Shown here piece by piece: positions 6,402 through 12,862 of a DNA stretch of 12,862 nucleotides. The position numbers and the translations under genes were made by a program. This stretch comes from Rhodobacterales bacterium. GTDB taxonomy: Bacteria > Pseudomonadota > Alphaproteobacteria > Rhodobacterales > Rhodobacteraceae. The stretch spans positions 1 to 12,862 of the forward strand of contig JAACVA010000162.1 in assembly GCA_009992615.1 (NCBI GenBank), in the 5' to 3' direction. Below the pieces are notes generated by a model. It was not told the DNA's origin. It worked only from the letters and a program-made list of their open reading frames with translations, and did no database searches. Positions within the stretch are counted from its first letter, which is position 1. The number at the start of each line of letters is the position of its first letter.

Positions 6402-6865
6402 CGCTGGTTGGGCACCGTGGCGGTGCCCGATATGTCGGCCAAAGTCGACATCATCATCTCCTGCGTGCCATGGACGCGCCGATCGACAATGTCGACAGGG
6501 TTGAGACCGAGCTGGCCGGCCAGGTCCGCACTCTGGTCGATCGCGATCTGACGGTCGTCTTCTATGATCTGACCACCGTGGGCATCCATGCGGAGGGCGA
6601 TGAGGACATCCGCGCCCACGTCATGATCTGCTTCCTGGCCCTCGTCCTCTACGGTGTCATGCAGGCCAAGGGCCGCAGCGCAAGCCCGCGCACCGCCTTT
6701 GAAATACTCGCGCAGATCCATCGCCATTACATGAAGATAGCCGATCGCAAGCTCAAGGGCATACCCCCGACACCTGAGCAATTGGAGCTGTTTGATACCC
6801 TGAATTGCCGAAACCCGCCTGATCAGTGCCGCGCAGCGACATTTTGCGGCATCTCACCCCATTAA
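6402..6865 (+). pseudogene. IS1634-like (IS4-superfamily) transposase, frameshifted and internally deleted
   Basis: Frame one begins RWLGTVAVPDMSAKV (6402-6446). A 1-nt shift near 6446-6450 then restores the family sequence as HHHLLRAMDAPIDNVDRVE, followed by VRTLVDRDLTVVFYDLTTV with the catalytic-core motif FYDLTT. At about 6600-6620 the sequence jumps from GDEDIRAH to VMICFLALVLYGVMQ, which belongs to the C-terminal part of this transposase type, so the central few hundred residues have been deleted. A degenerate tail runs to the stop at 6865. The element is dead. It directly abuts the IS256 fragment. Confidence 0.75.
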
Positions 6866-7079
6866 TATCTACTACTTAACCGTCCACCTGTTCAACTTGG
6901 CGGCTCCGGCACCACGGATCAGGGTGTCATAACTGGCCATGGTGTTGTGTCACCACGTTCGAGGGTGCCACGCAAGGGGGGCAATCCGCGTCAAAGCGCT
7001 GGCGCCGAGTCGATTTTCGCGTTACCTTTTTTGCAGACCCGGCAAACGGGCAATGGCTGAGGCAGAAGGCAGAATTTCC
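6866..7079. other. Region upstream of ftsW, no recognisable gene
   Basis: This is 214 bp between the last transposase remnant and ftsW. In related genomes the murD gene or its downstream spacer normally stands here; I see no murD remnant. The frame of ftsW stays open back to 6939 but encodes no conserved residues. The region must hold the present ftsW promoter or read-through from the IS block; I could not identify a convincing -35/-10 pair. Confidence 0.5.
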
Positions 7080-8246
7080 ATGACCGAAATGGTATACGGC
7101 ACGTCGCACGTGCAGGCAGGCGAACCGATTCTTCCGCGCTGGTGGAACACGATCGACCGCTGGTCATTGTCCTGCATCCTGATCCTGTTCGGCATTGGCC
7201 TGTTGCTGGGCCTGGCCGCATCTCCGCCCCTTGCCGCGCGCAACGGGTTTGAGCCGTTTTATTATGTCAAGCGGCAGGCGATCTTTGGCGGCGCGGCGCT
7301 TTTGGCGCTGTGGATCACAACCTTGATGTCGCCACAACTGGTGCGGCGGCTGGCGGTGCTGGGCTTTGGCGCGGCATTTGTCGCCCTTATTTTCCTGCCG
7401 TTTTTTGGCACGGATTTCGGCAAGGGCGCGATGCGGTGGTATTCCCTGGGCTTTGCCAGTGTGCAACCCTCCGAGTTTCTGAAGCCCGGTTTCATCGTCG
7501 TTGCCGCCTGGATGCTGGCCGCGAGTTACGAGGTGGGCGGCCCGCCGGGCAAGACGTTCAGCCTGATCCTGTGTCTGATCGTCGTCGGGTTTCTGGCGGC
7601 CCAGCCCGATTTCGGTCAGGCCAGCCTGGTGCTGTTTTCCTGGGGTGTGATGTATTTCGTCGCTGGCGCACCGATCACCCTGTTGATTGTGCTGGCCGGG
7701 CTGGTGATTTTTGCCGGCACCCTGGCCTATGAAAGTTCTGAACACTTTGCGCGGCGGATTGATGGATTTTTATCCGCCGATGTCGATCCGACAACCCAGC
7801 TGGGCTATGCCACCAATGCGATCCGCGAAGGCGGGTTTCTGGGGGTCGGGGTGGGCGAGGGCGCGGTGAAATGGTCACTGCCCGATGCGCATACCGATTT
7901 CATCATTGCCGTTGCGGCCGAGGAATATGGCCTTTTGCTGGTGCTTTGCATCATAGGGTTGTACGCGATGATCGTCGTCCGCAGCCTGATCCGCCTGATG
8001 CGCGAACGTGATCCGTTCATCCGGCTGGCCGGCACCGGTCTTGCCTGTGCCTTTGGGGTGCAGGCGATGATCAACATGGGGGTGGCGGTGCGATTGTTGC
8101 CCGCCAAGGGGATGACCCTGCCTTTTGTCAGCTATGGCGGTTCGTCGCTGATTGCCGGGGGGATTGCGGTGGGCATGTTGCTGGCCTTTACCCGCACCCG
8201 GCCCCAAGGCGAAATCGGCGATCTGCTGTTTTCGCGGGGGCGCTGA
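7080..8246 (+). CDS. ftsW: Division-specific SEDS peptidoglycan glycosyltransferase FtsW
   Basis: A 388-aa polytopic inner-membrane protein of the SEDS family, which polymerises lipid II at the septum together with the transpeptidase FtsI. About ten hydrophobic segments are visible from residue 30 on. Family signatures are GAMRWYSLG (116-124), QPSEFLKP (129-136), QPDFGQA (175-181), LPDAHTDF (267-274), where the Asp of HTD (D273) corresponds to the proposed catalytic Asp of FtsW, and PAKGMTLPFVSYGGSS (341-356). I chose ATG 7080 (MTEMVYG) because roseobacter FtsW proteins start this way and AGAAGG lies about 10-15 nt upstream; an ATG at 7053 would add nine residues. murG follows after a single base. 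It is the first gene of the present operon because a transposon graveyard lies upstream. Confidence 0.95.
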   Translation: MTEMVYGTSHVQAGEPILPRWWNTIDRWSLSCILILFGIGLLLGLAASPPLAARNGFEPFYYVKRQAIFGGAALLALWITTLMSPQLVRRLAVLGFGAAFVALIFLPFFGTDFGKGAMRWYSLGFASVQPSEFLKPGFIVVAAWMLAASYEVGGPPGKTFSLILCLIVVGFLAAQPDFGQASLVLFSWGVMYFVAGAPITLLIVLAGLVIFAGTLAYESSEHFARRIDGFLSADVDPTTQLGYATNAIREGGFLGVGVGEGAVKWSLPDAHTDFIIAVAAEEYGLLLVLCIIGLYAMIVVRSLIRLMRERDPFIRLAGTGLACAFGVQAMINMGVAVRLLPAKGMTLPFVSYGGSSLIAGGIAVGMLLAFTRTRPQGEIGDLLFSRGR

Positions 8247-8247
8247 A

Positions 8248-9399
8248 ATGTGGGGTGAGGGCGGGGCGGGCCCTGCTCCCCAAGGCACCGACAGGGCCGC
8301 GCCGTTGATTGTGATCGCCGCAGGCGGCACGGGGGGGCACATGTTTCCGGCCCAGGCTTTGGCCGAGGCGATGCTGGCGCGGGGGTGGCGCGTGCGCCTG
8401 TCCACCGATGCGCGCGGTGCCCGATATACCGGCGGTTTCCCCCCCGCAGTCGAGATCGCGCAGGTGGCCAGCGCCACCTTTGCCCGGGGTGGCGCCCTGG
8501 CGAAACTGGCGGTGCCGCTGCGCATTGCGGCGGGTGTGGTTTCTGCCGTGGCGGCGATGCGCGCCGAGCGGCCTGCGGTGGTGGTGGGGTTTGGCGGTTA
8601 TCCCTCGATCCCGGCGATGGCGGCGGCGATGGTCCTGCGCCTGCCGCGGGTGATTCACGAACAGAATGGCGTTCTGGGCCGGGTGAACCGGGTGTTTGCG
8701 CCCCGTGTCGATGCTGTGGCCTGCGGTACATGGCCCACCGACCTGCCCGCCGGTGTCACCGGCAGCCATATCGGCAACCCGGTGCGCGGCGCGATTCTGG
8801 CGCGGGCCGGTGCGCCCTATGTGCCACCGTCCGACACCATGCGCCACGTTCTGGTGATGGGCGGCAGTCAGGGCGCGCGCATCCTGTCGGATGTGGTGCC
8901 TGCGGCGCTGGCCGAACTGCCCGAAACCCTGCGCCAAACGCTGAGCGTCGCGCATCAGGCGCGGGCCGAGGATCACGACCGGGTCAGCGCCGCCTATGCC
9001 GCCGCCGGGATTGCCGCCGAAGTGCGCCCTTTCTTCGACGACGCGCCGGAACGGTTCGCGGCGGCGCAGTTGGTCATCACCCGGTCGGGTGCTTCGACCA
9101 TGGCCGACCTGTCGGTGATCGGGCGCCCGGCGATTCTGGTGCCCTTTGCCGCTGCCACCGCCGATCACCAGACCGCCAATGCCCGCGCCCTTGTGCAGGG
9201 CGGGGGGGCTGTCTTGCTGGCAGAGCTCCAGTTCACGCCGCGGGCCGTCGCCGAGGCGGCGCAAACCATCCTGAGCGATCCGCACCGCGCCGCCGCGATG
9301 GCGGCCGCCGCCCTGGCGCAGGGCCGCCCCGATGCCACGATACGCCTTGTTTCGCTGGTCGAGTCCCTGCTGCCGCCAAGGCTTGATCAAAATGTTTGA
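8248..9399 (+). CDS. murG: UDP-N-acetylglucosamine--N-acetylmuramyl-(pentapeptide) pyrophosphoryl-undecaprenol GlcNAc transferase
   Basis: A 383-aa GT-B, family GT28 glycosyltransferase that adds GlcNAc to lipid I to make lipid II on the cytoplasmic membrane face. Landmarks: the N-terminal glycine loop AAGGTGGHMFPA (24-35), GFGGYPS (114-120), HEQNG (137-141), the GNPVR segment (166-170), and the second-domain glycine loop MGGSQGAR (204-211) that helps bind UDP-GlcNAc. Near the C-terminus ITRSGASTMADL and the run PFAAATADHQTANA are typical of the nucleotide-sugar site. The ATG at 8248 gives an 18-residue lead (MWGEGGAGPAPQGTDRAA) before the usual start of the fold; it has a G-rich Shine-Dalgarno and lies one base after the ftsW stop. 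A later non-ATG start near 8305 cannot be excluded. Confidence 0.95.
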   Translation: MWGEGGAGPAPQGTDRAAPLIVIAAGGTGGHMFPAQALAEAMLARGWRVRLSTDARGARYTGGFPPAVEIAQVASATFARGGALAKLAVPLRIAAGVVSAVAAMRAERPAVVVGFGGYPSIPAMAAAMVLRLPRVIHEQNGVLGRVNRVFAPRVDAVACGTWPTDLPAGVTGSHIGNPVRGAILARAGAPYVPPSDTMRHVLVMGGSQGARILSDVVPAALAELPETLRQTLSVAHQARAEDHDRVSAAYAAAGIAAEVRPFFDDAPERFAAAQLVITRSGASTMADLSVIGRPAILVPFAAATADHQTANARALVQGGGAVLLAELQFTPRAVAEAAQTILSDPHRAAAMAAAALAQGRPDATIRLVSLVESLLPPRLDQNV

Positions 9400-9418
9400 C
9401 CTACAGAAAGATGCCGCC

Positions 9419-10828
9419 ATGACTGTTGCCACCACGAAACTTCCCCCCAAGATGGGCCCGATCCACTTTGTCGGCATTGGTGGTATCGGCATGTCGGGCA
9501 TCGCCGAGGTGCTGTTGAGTTACGGCTATACCGTGCAGGGATCAGACCAGAGGACCAGCAAGATCACCGACCGCCTGGCGCATCTGGGGGCGACGATCTT
9601 TGAGGGCCAGCGCGCCGAAAACCTCGACAATGCCGAGGTTGTGGTGATTTCTTCGGCCATCAAGACCGGCAACCCGGAACTGGACACCGCCCGTGCGCGT
9701 GGCCTGCCGGTGGTGCGGCGTGCCGAAATGCTGGCCGAGCTGATGCGCCTGAAGTCCAACATCGCTGTCGCCGGCACCCATGGCAAGACGACGACCACCA
9801 CCATGGTGGCCGCGCTGCTGGACGAAGGCGGGATCGACCCCACGGTGATCAACGGTGGCATCATCCACGCCTATGGCAGCAACGCGCGGATGGGGCAGGG
9901 CGAATGGATGGTGGTCGAGGCCGACGAGAGCGACGGCACCTTCAACCGCCTGCCCGCCACCATCGCCATCGTCACCAATATCGACCCCGAGCATATGGAG
10001 CATTGGCACGACTTTGACTCGCTGCGTCAGGGGTTTCTGGATTTCGTGTCGAACATCCCGTTCTATGGCCTGGCTGTCTGTTGCACCGACCACCCCGAAG
10101 TGCAGGCTCTGGTGGGCAAGATCACCGACCGGCGCGTCGTGACCTTTGGTTTCAACGCCCAGGCCGATGTGCGTGCGATCAACCTGCGCTATGACAAGGG
10201 CGTGGCGCATTTCGACATCGCGTTGCAATCCGAGGACAAGCTGATCGAAGGTTGCACGCTGCCGATGCCCGGCGATCACAACGTGTCCAACGCCCTGTCG
10301 GCGGTGGCGGTGGCGCGGCACCTTGACATCAACACCGACGCGATCCGCAGCGCCCTGGCCAAGTTTGGCGGGGTGAACCGCCGGTTCACCAAGGTGGGCG
10401 AGGTGAACGGTGTGACGATCATCGACGATTACGGCCACCACCCGGTGGAAATCGCCGCCGTCCTCAGGGCCGCGCGCCAAAGCACCACGGGCCGCGTCAT
10501 CGCCGTGCATCAGCCGCACCGTTATACCCGACTGCATTCGCTGTTCGAGGATTTCTGCGGCTGCTTCAACGAGGCCGACGTGGTGGCCATCGCCGAGGTT
10601 TACGCCGCCGGGGAAGACCCGATCGAGGGGGCATCGCGCGATGATCTGGTGACCGGGCTGATCCGCCACGGCCACCGCCACGCCCGCGCCATCGTATCCG
10701 AGGACGATCTGGAACGTCTGGTGCGCGAACAGACCCGCCCCGGCGACATGGTGGTGTGCCTCGGCGCCGGCACGATCAGCGCCTGGGCCAACAACCTGCC
10801 CGCGCGCCTTTCCGCTCCTGCCGGGTGA
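9419..10828 (+). CDS. murC: UDP-N-acetylmuramate--L-alanine ligase
   Basis: A 469-aa cytoplasmic Mur ligase that adds L-Ala to UDP-MurNAc using ATP. Domains in order: the N-terminal Rossmann domain with GIGGIGMSG (19-27), which binds the UDP-sugar; the central ATPase domain with AGTHGKTTTTT (118-128), EADESDGTF (167-175) and TNIDPEHMEHW (186-196); and the C-terminal domain, preceded by GDHNVSNALSA (285-295), with DDYGHHP (336-342) and QPHRYTR (365-371). I prefer ATG 9419 (MTVATTKLPP) by similarity to roseobacter MurC. The ATG at 9392 (MFDLQKDAA) also has an AAGG upstream and would overlap murG by 8 bp. The stop overlaps the next start as GTGA, suggesting translational coupling. Confidence 0.96.
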   Translation: MTVATTKLPPKMGPIHFVGIGGIGMSGIAEVLLSYGYTVQGSDQRTSKITDRLAHLGATIFEGQRAENLDNAEVVVISSAIKTGNPELDTARARGLPVVRRAEMLAELMRLKSNIAVAGTHGKTTTTTMVAALLDEGGIDPTVINGGIIHAYGSNARMGQGEWMVVEADESDGTFNRLPATIAIVTNIDPEHMEHWHDFDSLRQGFLDFVSNIPFYGLAVCCTDHPEVQALVGKITDRRVVTFGFNAQADVRAINLRYDKGVAHFDIALQSEDKLIEGCTLPMPGDHNVSNALSAVAVARHLDINTDAIRSALAKFGGVNRRFTKVGEVNGVTIIDDYGHHPVEIAAVLRAARQSTTGRVIAVHQPHRYTRLHSLFEDFCGCFNEADVVAIAEVYAAGEDPIEGASRDDLVTGLIRHGHRHARAIVSEDDLERLVREQTRPGDMVVCLGAGTISAWANNLPARLSAPAG

Positions 10829-11100
10829 GCCTTTTCGATTATATGCCCGGCGCAGCCCTGGGAATCGGCCTCTGGCTGGGCCTCAGGTGGCCGGGCCCTG
10901 CGGTGAAACTGGCGGCGCTTCTGGGGGTTGTCATCGCGCTGGCGCTGAATGTGATCGCGGGAATGCCCGATGATTCTGCGCTGCTGCTGCGCAATCAGGG
11001 CACCCTGGCCTGGTCCGTGATTCCCAGCCTTGTCGCCTTTCTGGTGGCGTTGGCCTTTGGCCGGCTGTTGCGGGGCAAGGGCGGCGGCGGAATGGAATGA
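10825..11100 (+). CDS. Small membrane protein between murC and the DUF2484 gene
   Basis: 91 aa from a GTG that overlaps the murC stop by 4 bp (GTGA); an ATG at 10843 is an alternative start six codons later. The protein has two or three hydrophobic segments (MPGAALGIGLWLGL, VKLAALLGVVIALALNVIAG, WSVIPSLVAFLVALAFG) and a positively charged Gly-rich end (RLLRGKGGGGME), so it is probably an inner-membrane protein with a cytoplasmic C-terminus. I do not recognise a family. Its position, coupled on both sides (4-bp overlaps with murC and with the DUF2484 gene), makes expression with the cell-wall genes very likely. Any role in peptidoglycan synthesis is inference from context only. Confidence 0.75.
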   Translation: MSLFDYMPGAALGIGLWLGLRWPGPAVKLAALLGVVIALALNVIAGMPDDSALLLRNQGTLAWSVIPSLVAFLVALAFGRLLRGKGGGGME

Positions 11101-11348
11101 CTGCCTCGCTGATCCTGACCTGCCTGTGGTTTGTTGCCGCCAACATCGGTGCGATCCTGCCGTCGCGGCGTGGCCACTGGCCGCTGGCCTGGGGTCTGAT
11201 CGCCACCGGTATTCCGATACTTGGCTTTGTCTGCCTGCAACACGGCCCCTGGATTGCCCTGCTGATCATGGCCGGCGGAGTGTCGATCCTGCGCTGGCCC
11301 CTGCGGTTTCTGGCCGGTTGGCTAAAGCGGATCATCGCCCGCAGCTGA
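11097..11348 (+). CDS. DUF2484 family membrane protein
   Basis: 83 aa, with the start overlapping the previous stop as ATGA. The sequence MTASLILTCLWFVAANIGAI, LPSRRGHWPLAWGLIATGIP and ILGFVCLQHGPW fits the DUF2484 family, which I know as a small protein placed between murC and murB in Rhodobacterales. Three transmembrane segments are visible (about 3-20, 29-46, 53-70) with a basic C-terminus (RFLAGWLKRIIARS). The function is unknown. It is the last gene of the ftsW-murG-murC operon here and is followed by a possible terminator; murB, the usual next gene, is not in the window. Confidence 0.8.
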   Translation: MTASLILTCLWFVAANIGAILPSRRGHWPLAWGLIATGIPILGFVCLQHGPWIALLIMAGGVSILRWPLRFLAGWLKRIIARS

Positions 11349-11370
11349 GCCGTTCGGCTTTGCAAATTGC

Positions 11371-11397
11371 ACCGGGGCGGGCGCCGGTTTGTTCTTT
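11371..11397 (+). terminator. Possible intrinsic terminator after the mur operon
   Basis: ACCGG (11371-11375) and CCGGT (11384-11388) form a short GC-rich stem with an 8-nt loop, followed by the T-rich run TTTGTTCTTT (11388-11397). It lies 22 bp after the stop of the DUF2484 gene and before the ribosome binding site of the next unit. The stem is only 5 bp, so efficiency is uncertain. Confidence 0.4.
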
Positions 11398-11453
11398 GCC
11401 TTGCGCCGCGCCCTGAAATCGCTTTCCCTGCGCGAAACCAACGGGAGACTTCC

Positions 11454-11564
11454 ATGCGATTACAGTTGAACCACGAGGTGTTGCTCGTCCGGGCCGTGGT
11501 CGGGACACAGGCGGCGCGCGACCGGCGGAGCCATGTGAAATGCGTGCCGGTGGGGGGCGTCTGA
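11454..11564 (+). CDS. 36-aa small ORF translationally coupled to the SGNH hydrolase
   Basis: ATG at 11454 with a good ribosome binding site (GGGAG, six bases upstream) opens a 36-codon frame: MRLQLNHEVLLVRAVVG, then TQAARDRRSHVKCVPVGGV. It is basic, has no clear signal peptide or membrane segment, and contains one Cys. Its TGA overlaps the ATG of the next gene (TGATG), which points to coupling. It could be a leader peptide, a small regulatory protein, or the decayed remains of a longer gene. I do not recognise it. The evidence is the ribosome binding site and the overlap, not homology. Confidence 0.4.
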   Translation: MRLQLNHEVLLVRAVVGTQAARDRRSHVKCVPVGGV

Positions 11565-12214
11565 TGCAGCATATTCTGGTTTACGGCGACAGTAACAGTT
11601 TCGGCACCCCGCCCATGGCCGAACGCGGCCTTGGCGCGCGTATGCCCGCGCCGCAGCGTTGGACCAGCGTGATGGCGGCGGCGCTGGGCAAGGATTGGCA
11701 AGTGATTGTCGAGGGGTTGCCGGGGCGCACCACGGTGCATGACGACATGGTGGAAGGCGCGCACCGCAACGGTCTGACGGTGCTGCCCGCTGTCCTCTAC
11801 AGCCATGCACCGCTGGACATGGTGGTGATCATGCTGGGCACCAACGATCTGAAGATGCGCTTCAACGTGCCGGCGATCGACATCGCCCTGTCCATCGGGC
11901 GCCTTGCGGCGCTGGCCCTGGCCAGCGGTGTCACGCGCGACGTTCTGATCGTCTGTCCTGCGTCGGTGCGCGAAACCGGCTGTCTGGCTGGCATGTTCGA
12001 GGGGGCCGAGGCACGCGGTGCCGGCCTGTGCGTGCATGTCATGCGAGAGGCGGCGCGCCTCGGGGTGGGATTTGTCGATGCGGGGGCGCATGTTTCGGTT
12101 GATCCGCTGGACGGCGTGCACCTCAACGCCGCCGCCCACGCGGTGTTGGGCCAGGTGATAGCCGAGGCGGTGCGCGACCGGATGAAACAGCCGGGTCGGG
12201 CGGACGCGAAGTGA
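11564..12214 (+). CDS. SGNH/GDSL-family hydrolase (arylesterase-like)
   Basis: 216 aa with the four SGNH blocks. Block I is GDSNSFG (8-14) with nucleophile Ser10. Block II is EGLPGRTT (50-57), where the Gly contributes to the oxyanion hole. Block III is LGTNDLK (91-97) with the Asn. Block V is DPLDGVHLN (180-188) with catalytic Asp183 and His186. The EGLPGRT and GTNDLK versions are typical of the arylesterase/carbohydrate-esterase branch, so the substrate may be a short-chain ester or an acetylated sugar. There is no signal peptide, so it is probably cytoplasmic. ATG 11564 starts directly before the conserved HILVYGDS; an ATG at 11540 would add eight residues (MRAGGGRL). Its stop overlaps the next gene by 4 bp (GTGA), so the two are an operon. 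The substrate is not predictable from sequence. Confidence 0.88.
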   Translation: MQHILVYGDSNSFGTPPMAERGLGARMPAPQRWTSVMAAALGKDWQVIVEGLPGRTTVHDDMVEGAHRNGLTVLPAVLYSHAPLDMVVIMLGTNDLKMRFNVPAIDIALSIGRLAALALASGVTRDVLIVCPASVRETGCLAGMFEGAEARGAGLCVHVMREAARLGVGFVDAGAHVSVDPLDGVHLNAAAHAVLGQVIAEAVRDRMKQPGRADAK

Positions 12215-12549
12215 TCCGACTCGCCATTGTGTTCGCCCTGGGCCTGACCGCCTGTCAGCCCGAGCCTGAAACGCTGGACAGCGGGCTGGCGGGGTATGAT
12301 CCGCACCTGATCCAGCGCGAACAGGCCGCCTGCGTGGCGCGCGGCGGGCGCTGGGGGCAGGGCGGAAAGGCGGGGCTGTTCGCCTGCTTTACCGACACGC
12401 GCGACGCAGGCCGGGCCTGTACCTCGGGCCAGGATTGTGAAGGGCTGTGCCTGGCCCGGTCGCAAAGCTGTGCGCCGGTGACGCCCCTGTTCGGGTGCAA
12501 CGATGTTCTGACAGGTGGTGGACAGGCGGCAACGATATGCGTCGATTGA
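12211..12549 (+). CDS. Cysteine-rich lipoprotein, unknown function
   Basis: 112 aa from a GTG that overlaps the hydrolase stop (GTGA). The N-terminus MIRLAIVFALGLTAC is a short lipoprotein signal peptide with lipobox LTAC, so Cys15 is the likely lipidated residue. The mature part has eight more cysteines (41, 59, 70, 76, 80, 87, 96, 110), an even number suited to four disulfides in the periplasm, with a central C-x5-C-x3-C-x6-C cluster (ACTSGQDCEGLCLARSQSC) and an end GC....LTGGGQAATICVD. I recall similar short proteins in other alphaproteobacteria but no named family or function. It overlaps the downstream lipocalin gene by 13 bp. Confidence 0.8.
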   Translation: MIRLAIVFALGLTACQPEPETLDSGLAGYDPHLIQREQAACVARGGRWGQGGKAGLFACFTDTRDAGRACTSGQDCEGLCLARSQSCAPVTPLFGCNDVLTGGGQAATICVD

Positions 12550-12862
12550 TCCTGGCCTGCGCGCTGTTGGCCGCCTGCACCACCGAACTGCCGGCGCCAA
12601 ATGGCCTGTTTCCCAGCTATCGCAATGCCGCTGCGCCGTTTTCATCAATCGCGCTGTTCGACCCGGCCCGCTATGCCGGCACCTGGTATGAGATCGCCCG
12701 CTATCCCGTGCCGTTCCAGCGCGGCTGCGTGGGCACCATGGCGCAATACACCCTGCGCCCTGACGGCACGCTGGGTGTGCTCAACACCTGCCGCGACGGG
12801 GCGCTGGACGGCCCGGTCAAGCAGATCGAGGGCAGCGCGCGCTTGGTCGGCCCCGGTCGGCT
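12537..12862 (+). CDS. Lipocalin family lipoprotein (Blc-like), 3' partial
   Basis: ATG 12537 starts inside the end of the lipoprotein gene and runs off the window; 108 complete codons are visible. The N-terminus MRRLILACALLAACTTELP has a lipobox (LAAC, Cys14), so it is probably membrane-anchored. The conserved lipocalin core follows: FDPARYAGTWYEIARYPVPF (42-61) with the G-x-W signature GTWYE, then QRGCVGTMAQYTLRPDGTLG and NTCRDG. Blc-type lipocalins bind lipids such as lysophospholipids or fatty acids at the outer membrane. The remaining beta strands lie beyond 12862. Co-transcription with the SGNH hydrolase and Cys-rich lipoprotein is likely from the overlapping starts and stops. Confidence 0.9.
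   Translation, partial: MRRLILACALLAACTTELPAPNGLFPSYRNAAAPFSSIALFDPARYAGTWYEIARYPVPFQRGCVGTMAQYTLRPDGTLGVLNTCRDGALDGPVKQIEGSARLVGPGR

Noticed and set aside
6939..7079. In-frame N-terminal extension of ftsW
   Set aside because: The added residues are not FtsW-like, and the MTEMVYG start is the recognised one.
8188..9501. Minus-strand open frame of 437 codons
   Set aside because: Antisense to murG with Arg/Gly/His-rich low-complexity content; no ribosome binding site or family features.
9542..10681. Minus-strand open frame of 379 codons
   Set aside because: Antisense shadow of murC; repeated HRRQGV/DDGDGGG-type composition, no motifs.
10931..12139. Minus-strand open frame of 402 codons
   Set aside because: It spans three well-supported plus-strand genes and has typical mirror-frame composition.
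1..12862. tRNA, rRNA, CRISPR array or phage attachment site
   Set aside because: No cloverleaf-like segments, no regularly spaced repeat arrays and no integrase seen on either strand.

Overview
The window looks like chromosomal DNA of an alphaproteobacterium, most likely Rhodobacterales (Rhodobacter/Roseobacter group). The grounds are high GC in the coding parts, a stand-alone NDUFS4-like complex I subunit, a DUF2484 protein after murC, and ftsW-murG-murC proteins that resemble roseobacter homologues. Identifications rest on motif recognition and memory of the families; no search was run.

Layout. (1) 1-1484, +: 3' part of a large right-handed beta-helix (pectate-lyase-3-like) protein cut by the window edge. 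It faces a minus-strand gene for a secreted, probably outer-membrane beta-barrel protein (1527-2192). A TTAA-N7-TTAA dyad that fits the CtrA consensus lies just upstream of that gene. (2) 2268-4451, -: intact uvrB of nucleotide excision repair. (3) 4452-4819: a 368-bp divergent intergenic region with a perfect 17-bp AT-rich palindrome, GTTC-like 11-bp repeats that could be a LexA operator, and a nested inverted repeat. (4) 4820-5131, +: NDUFS4-like subunit. (5) About 5350-6865: remnants of at least four different transposases (IS5-like with DUF772, IS5/IS427-like on the minus strand, IS256-like, IS1634-like), all truncated or frameshifted and packed end to end. (6) 7080-11348, +: a tightly coupled cell-wall/division cluster, ftsW-murG-murC, then a 91-aa membrane protein and a DUF2484 membrane protein, closed by a possible terminator. 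(7) 11454-12862, +: a second compact transcription unit with a 36-aa small ORF, an SGNH/GDSL hydrolase, a cysteine-rich lipoprotein and a Blc-type lipocalin lipoprotein cut by the window end. Every start in this unit overlaps the preceding stop.

How it works together. FtsW (SEDS glycosyltransferase), MurG (lipid II synthesis) and MurC (UDP-MurNAc-L-Ala ligase) supply and polymerise septal peptidoglycan. In related genomes this cluster usually continues upstream into murD/mraY/murF and downstream into murB/ddl/ftsQAZ. Here the upstream neighbour is a transposon graveyard instead of murD, and murB is not seen, so the cluster appears to have been split by rearrangement. The final unit encodes envelope-directed proteins.

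I found no convincing new defence or mobile system. The observations most worth checking are the CtrA-like site, the divergent regulatory region before uvrB, the IS pile-up at the broken dcw boundary, and the 36-aa coupled ORF.
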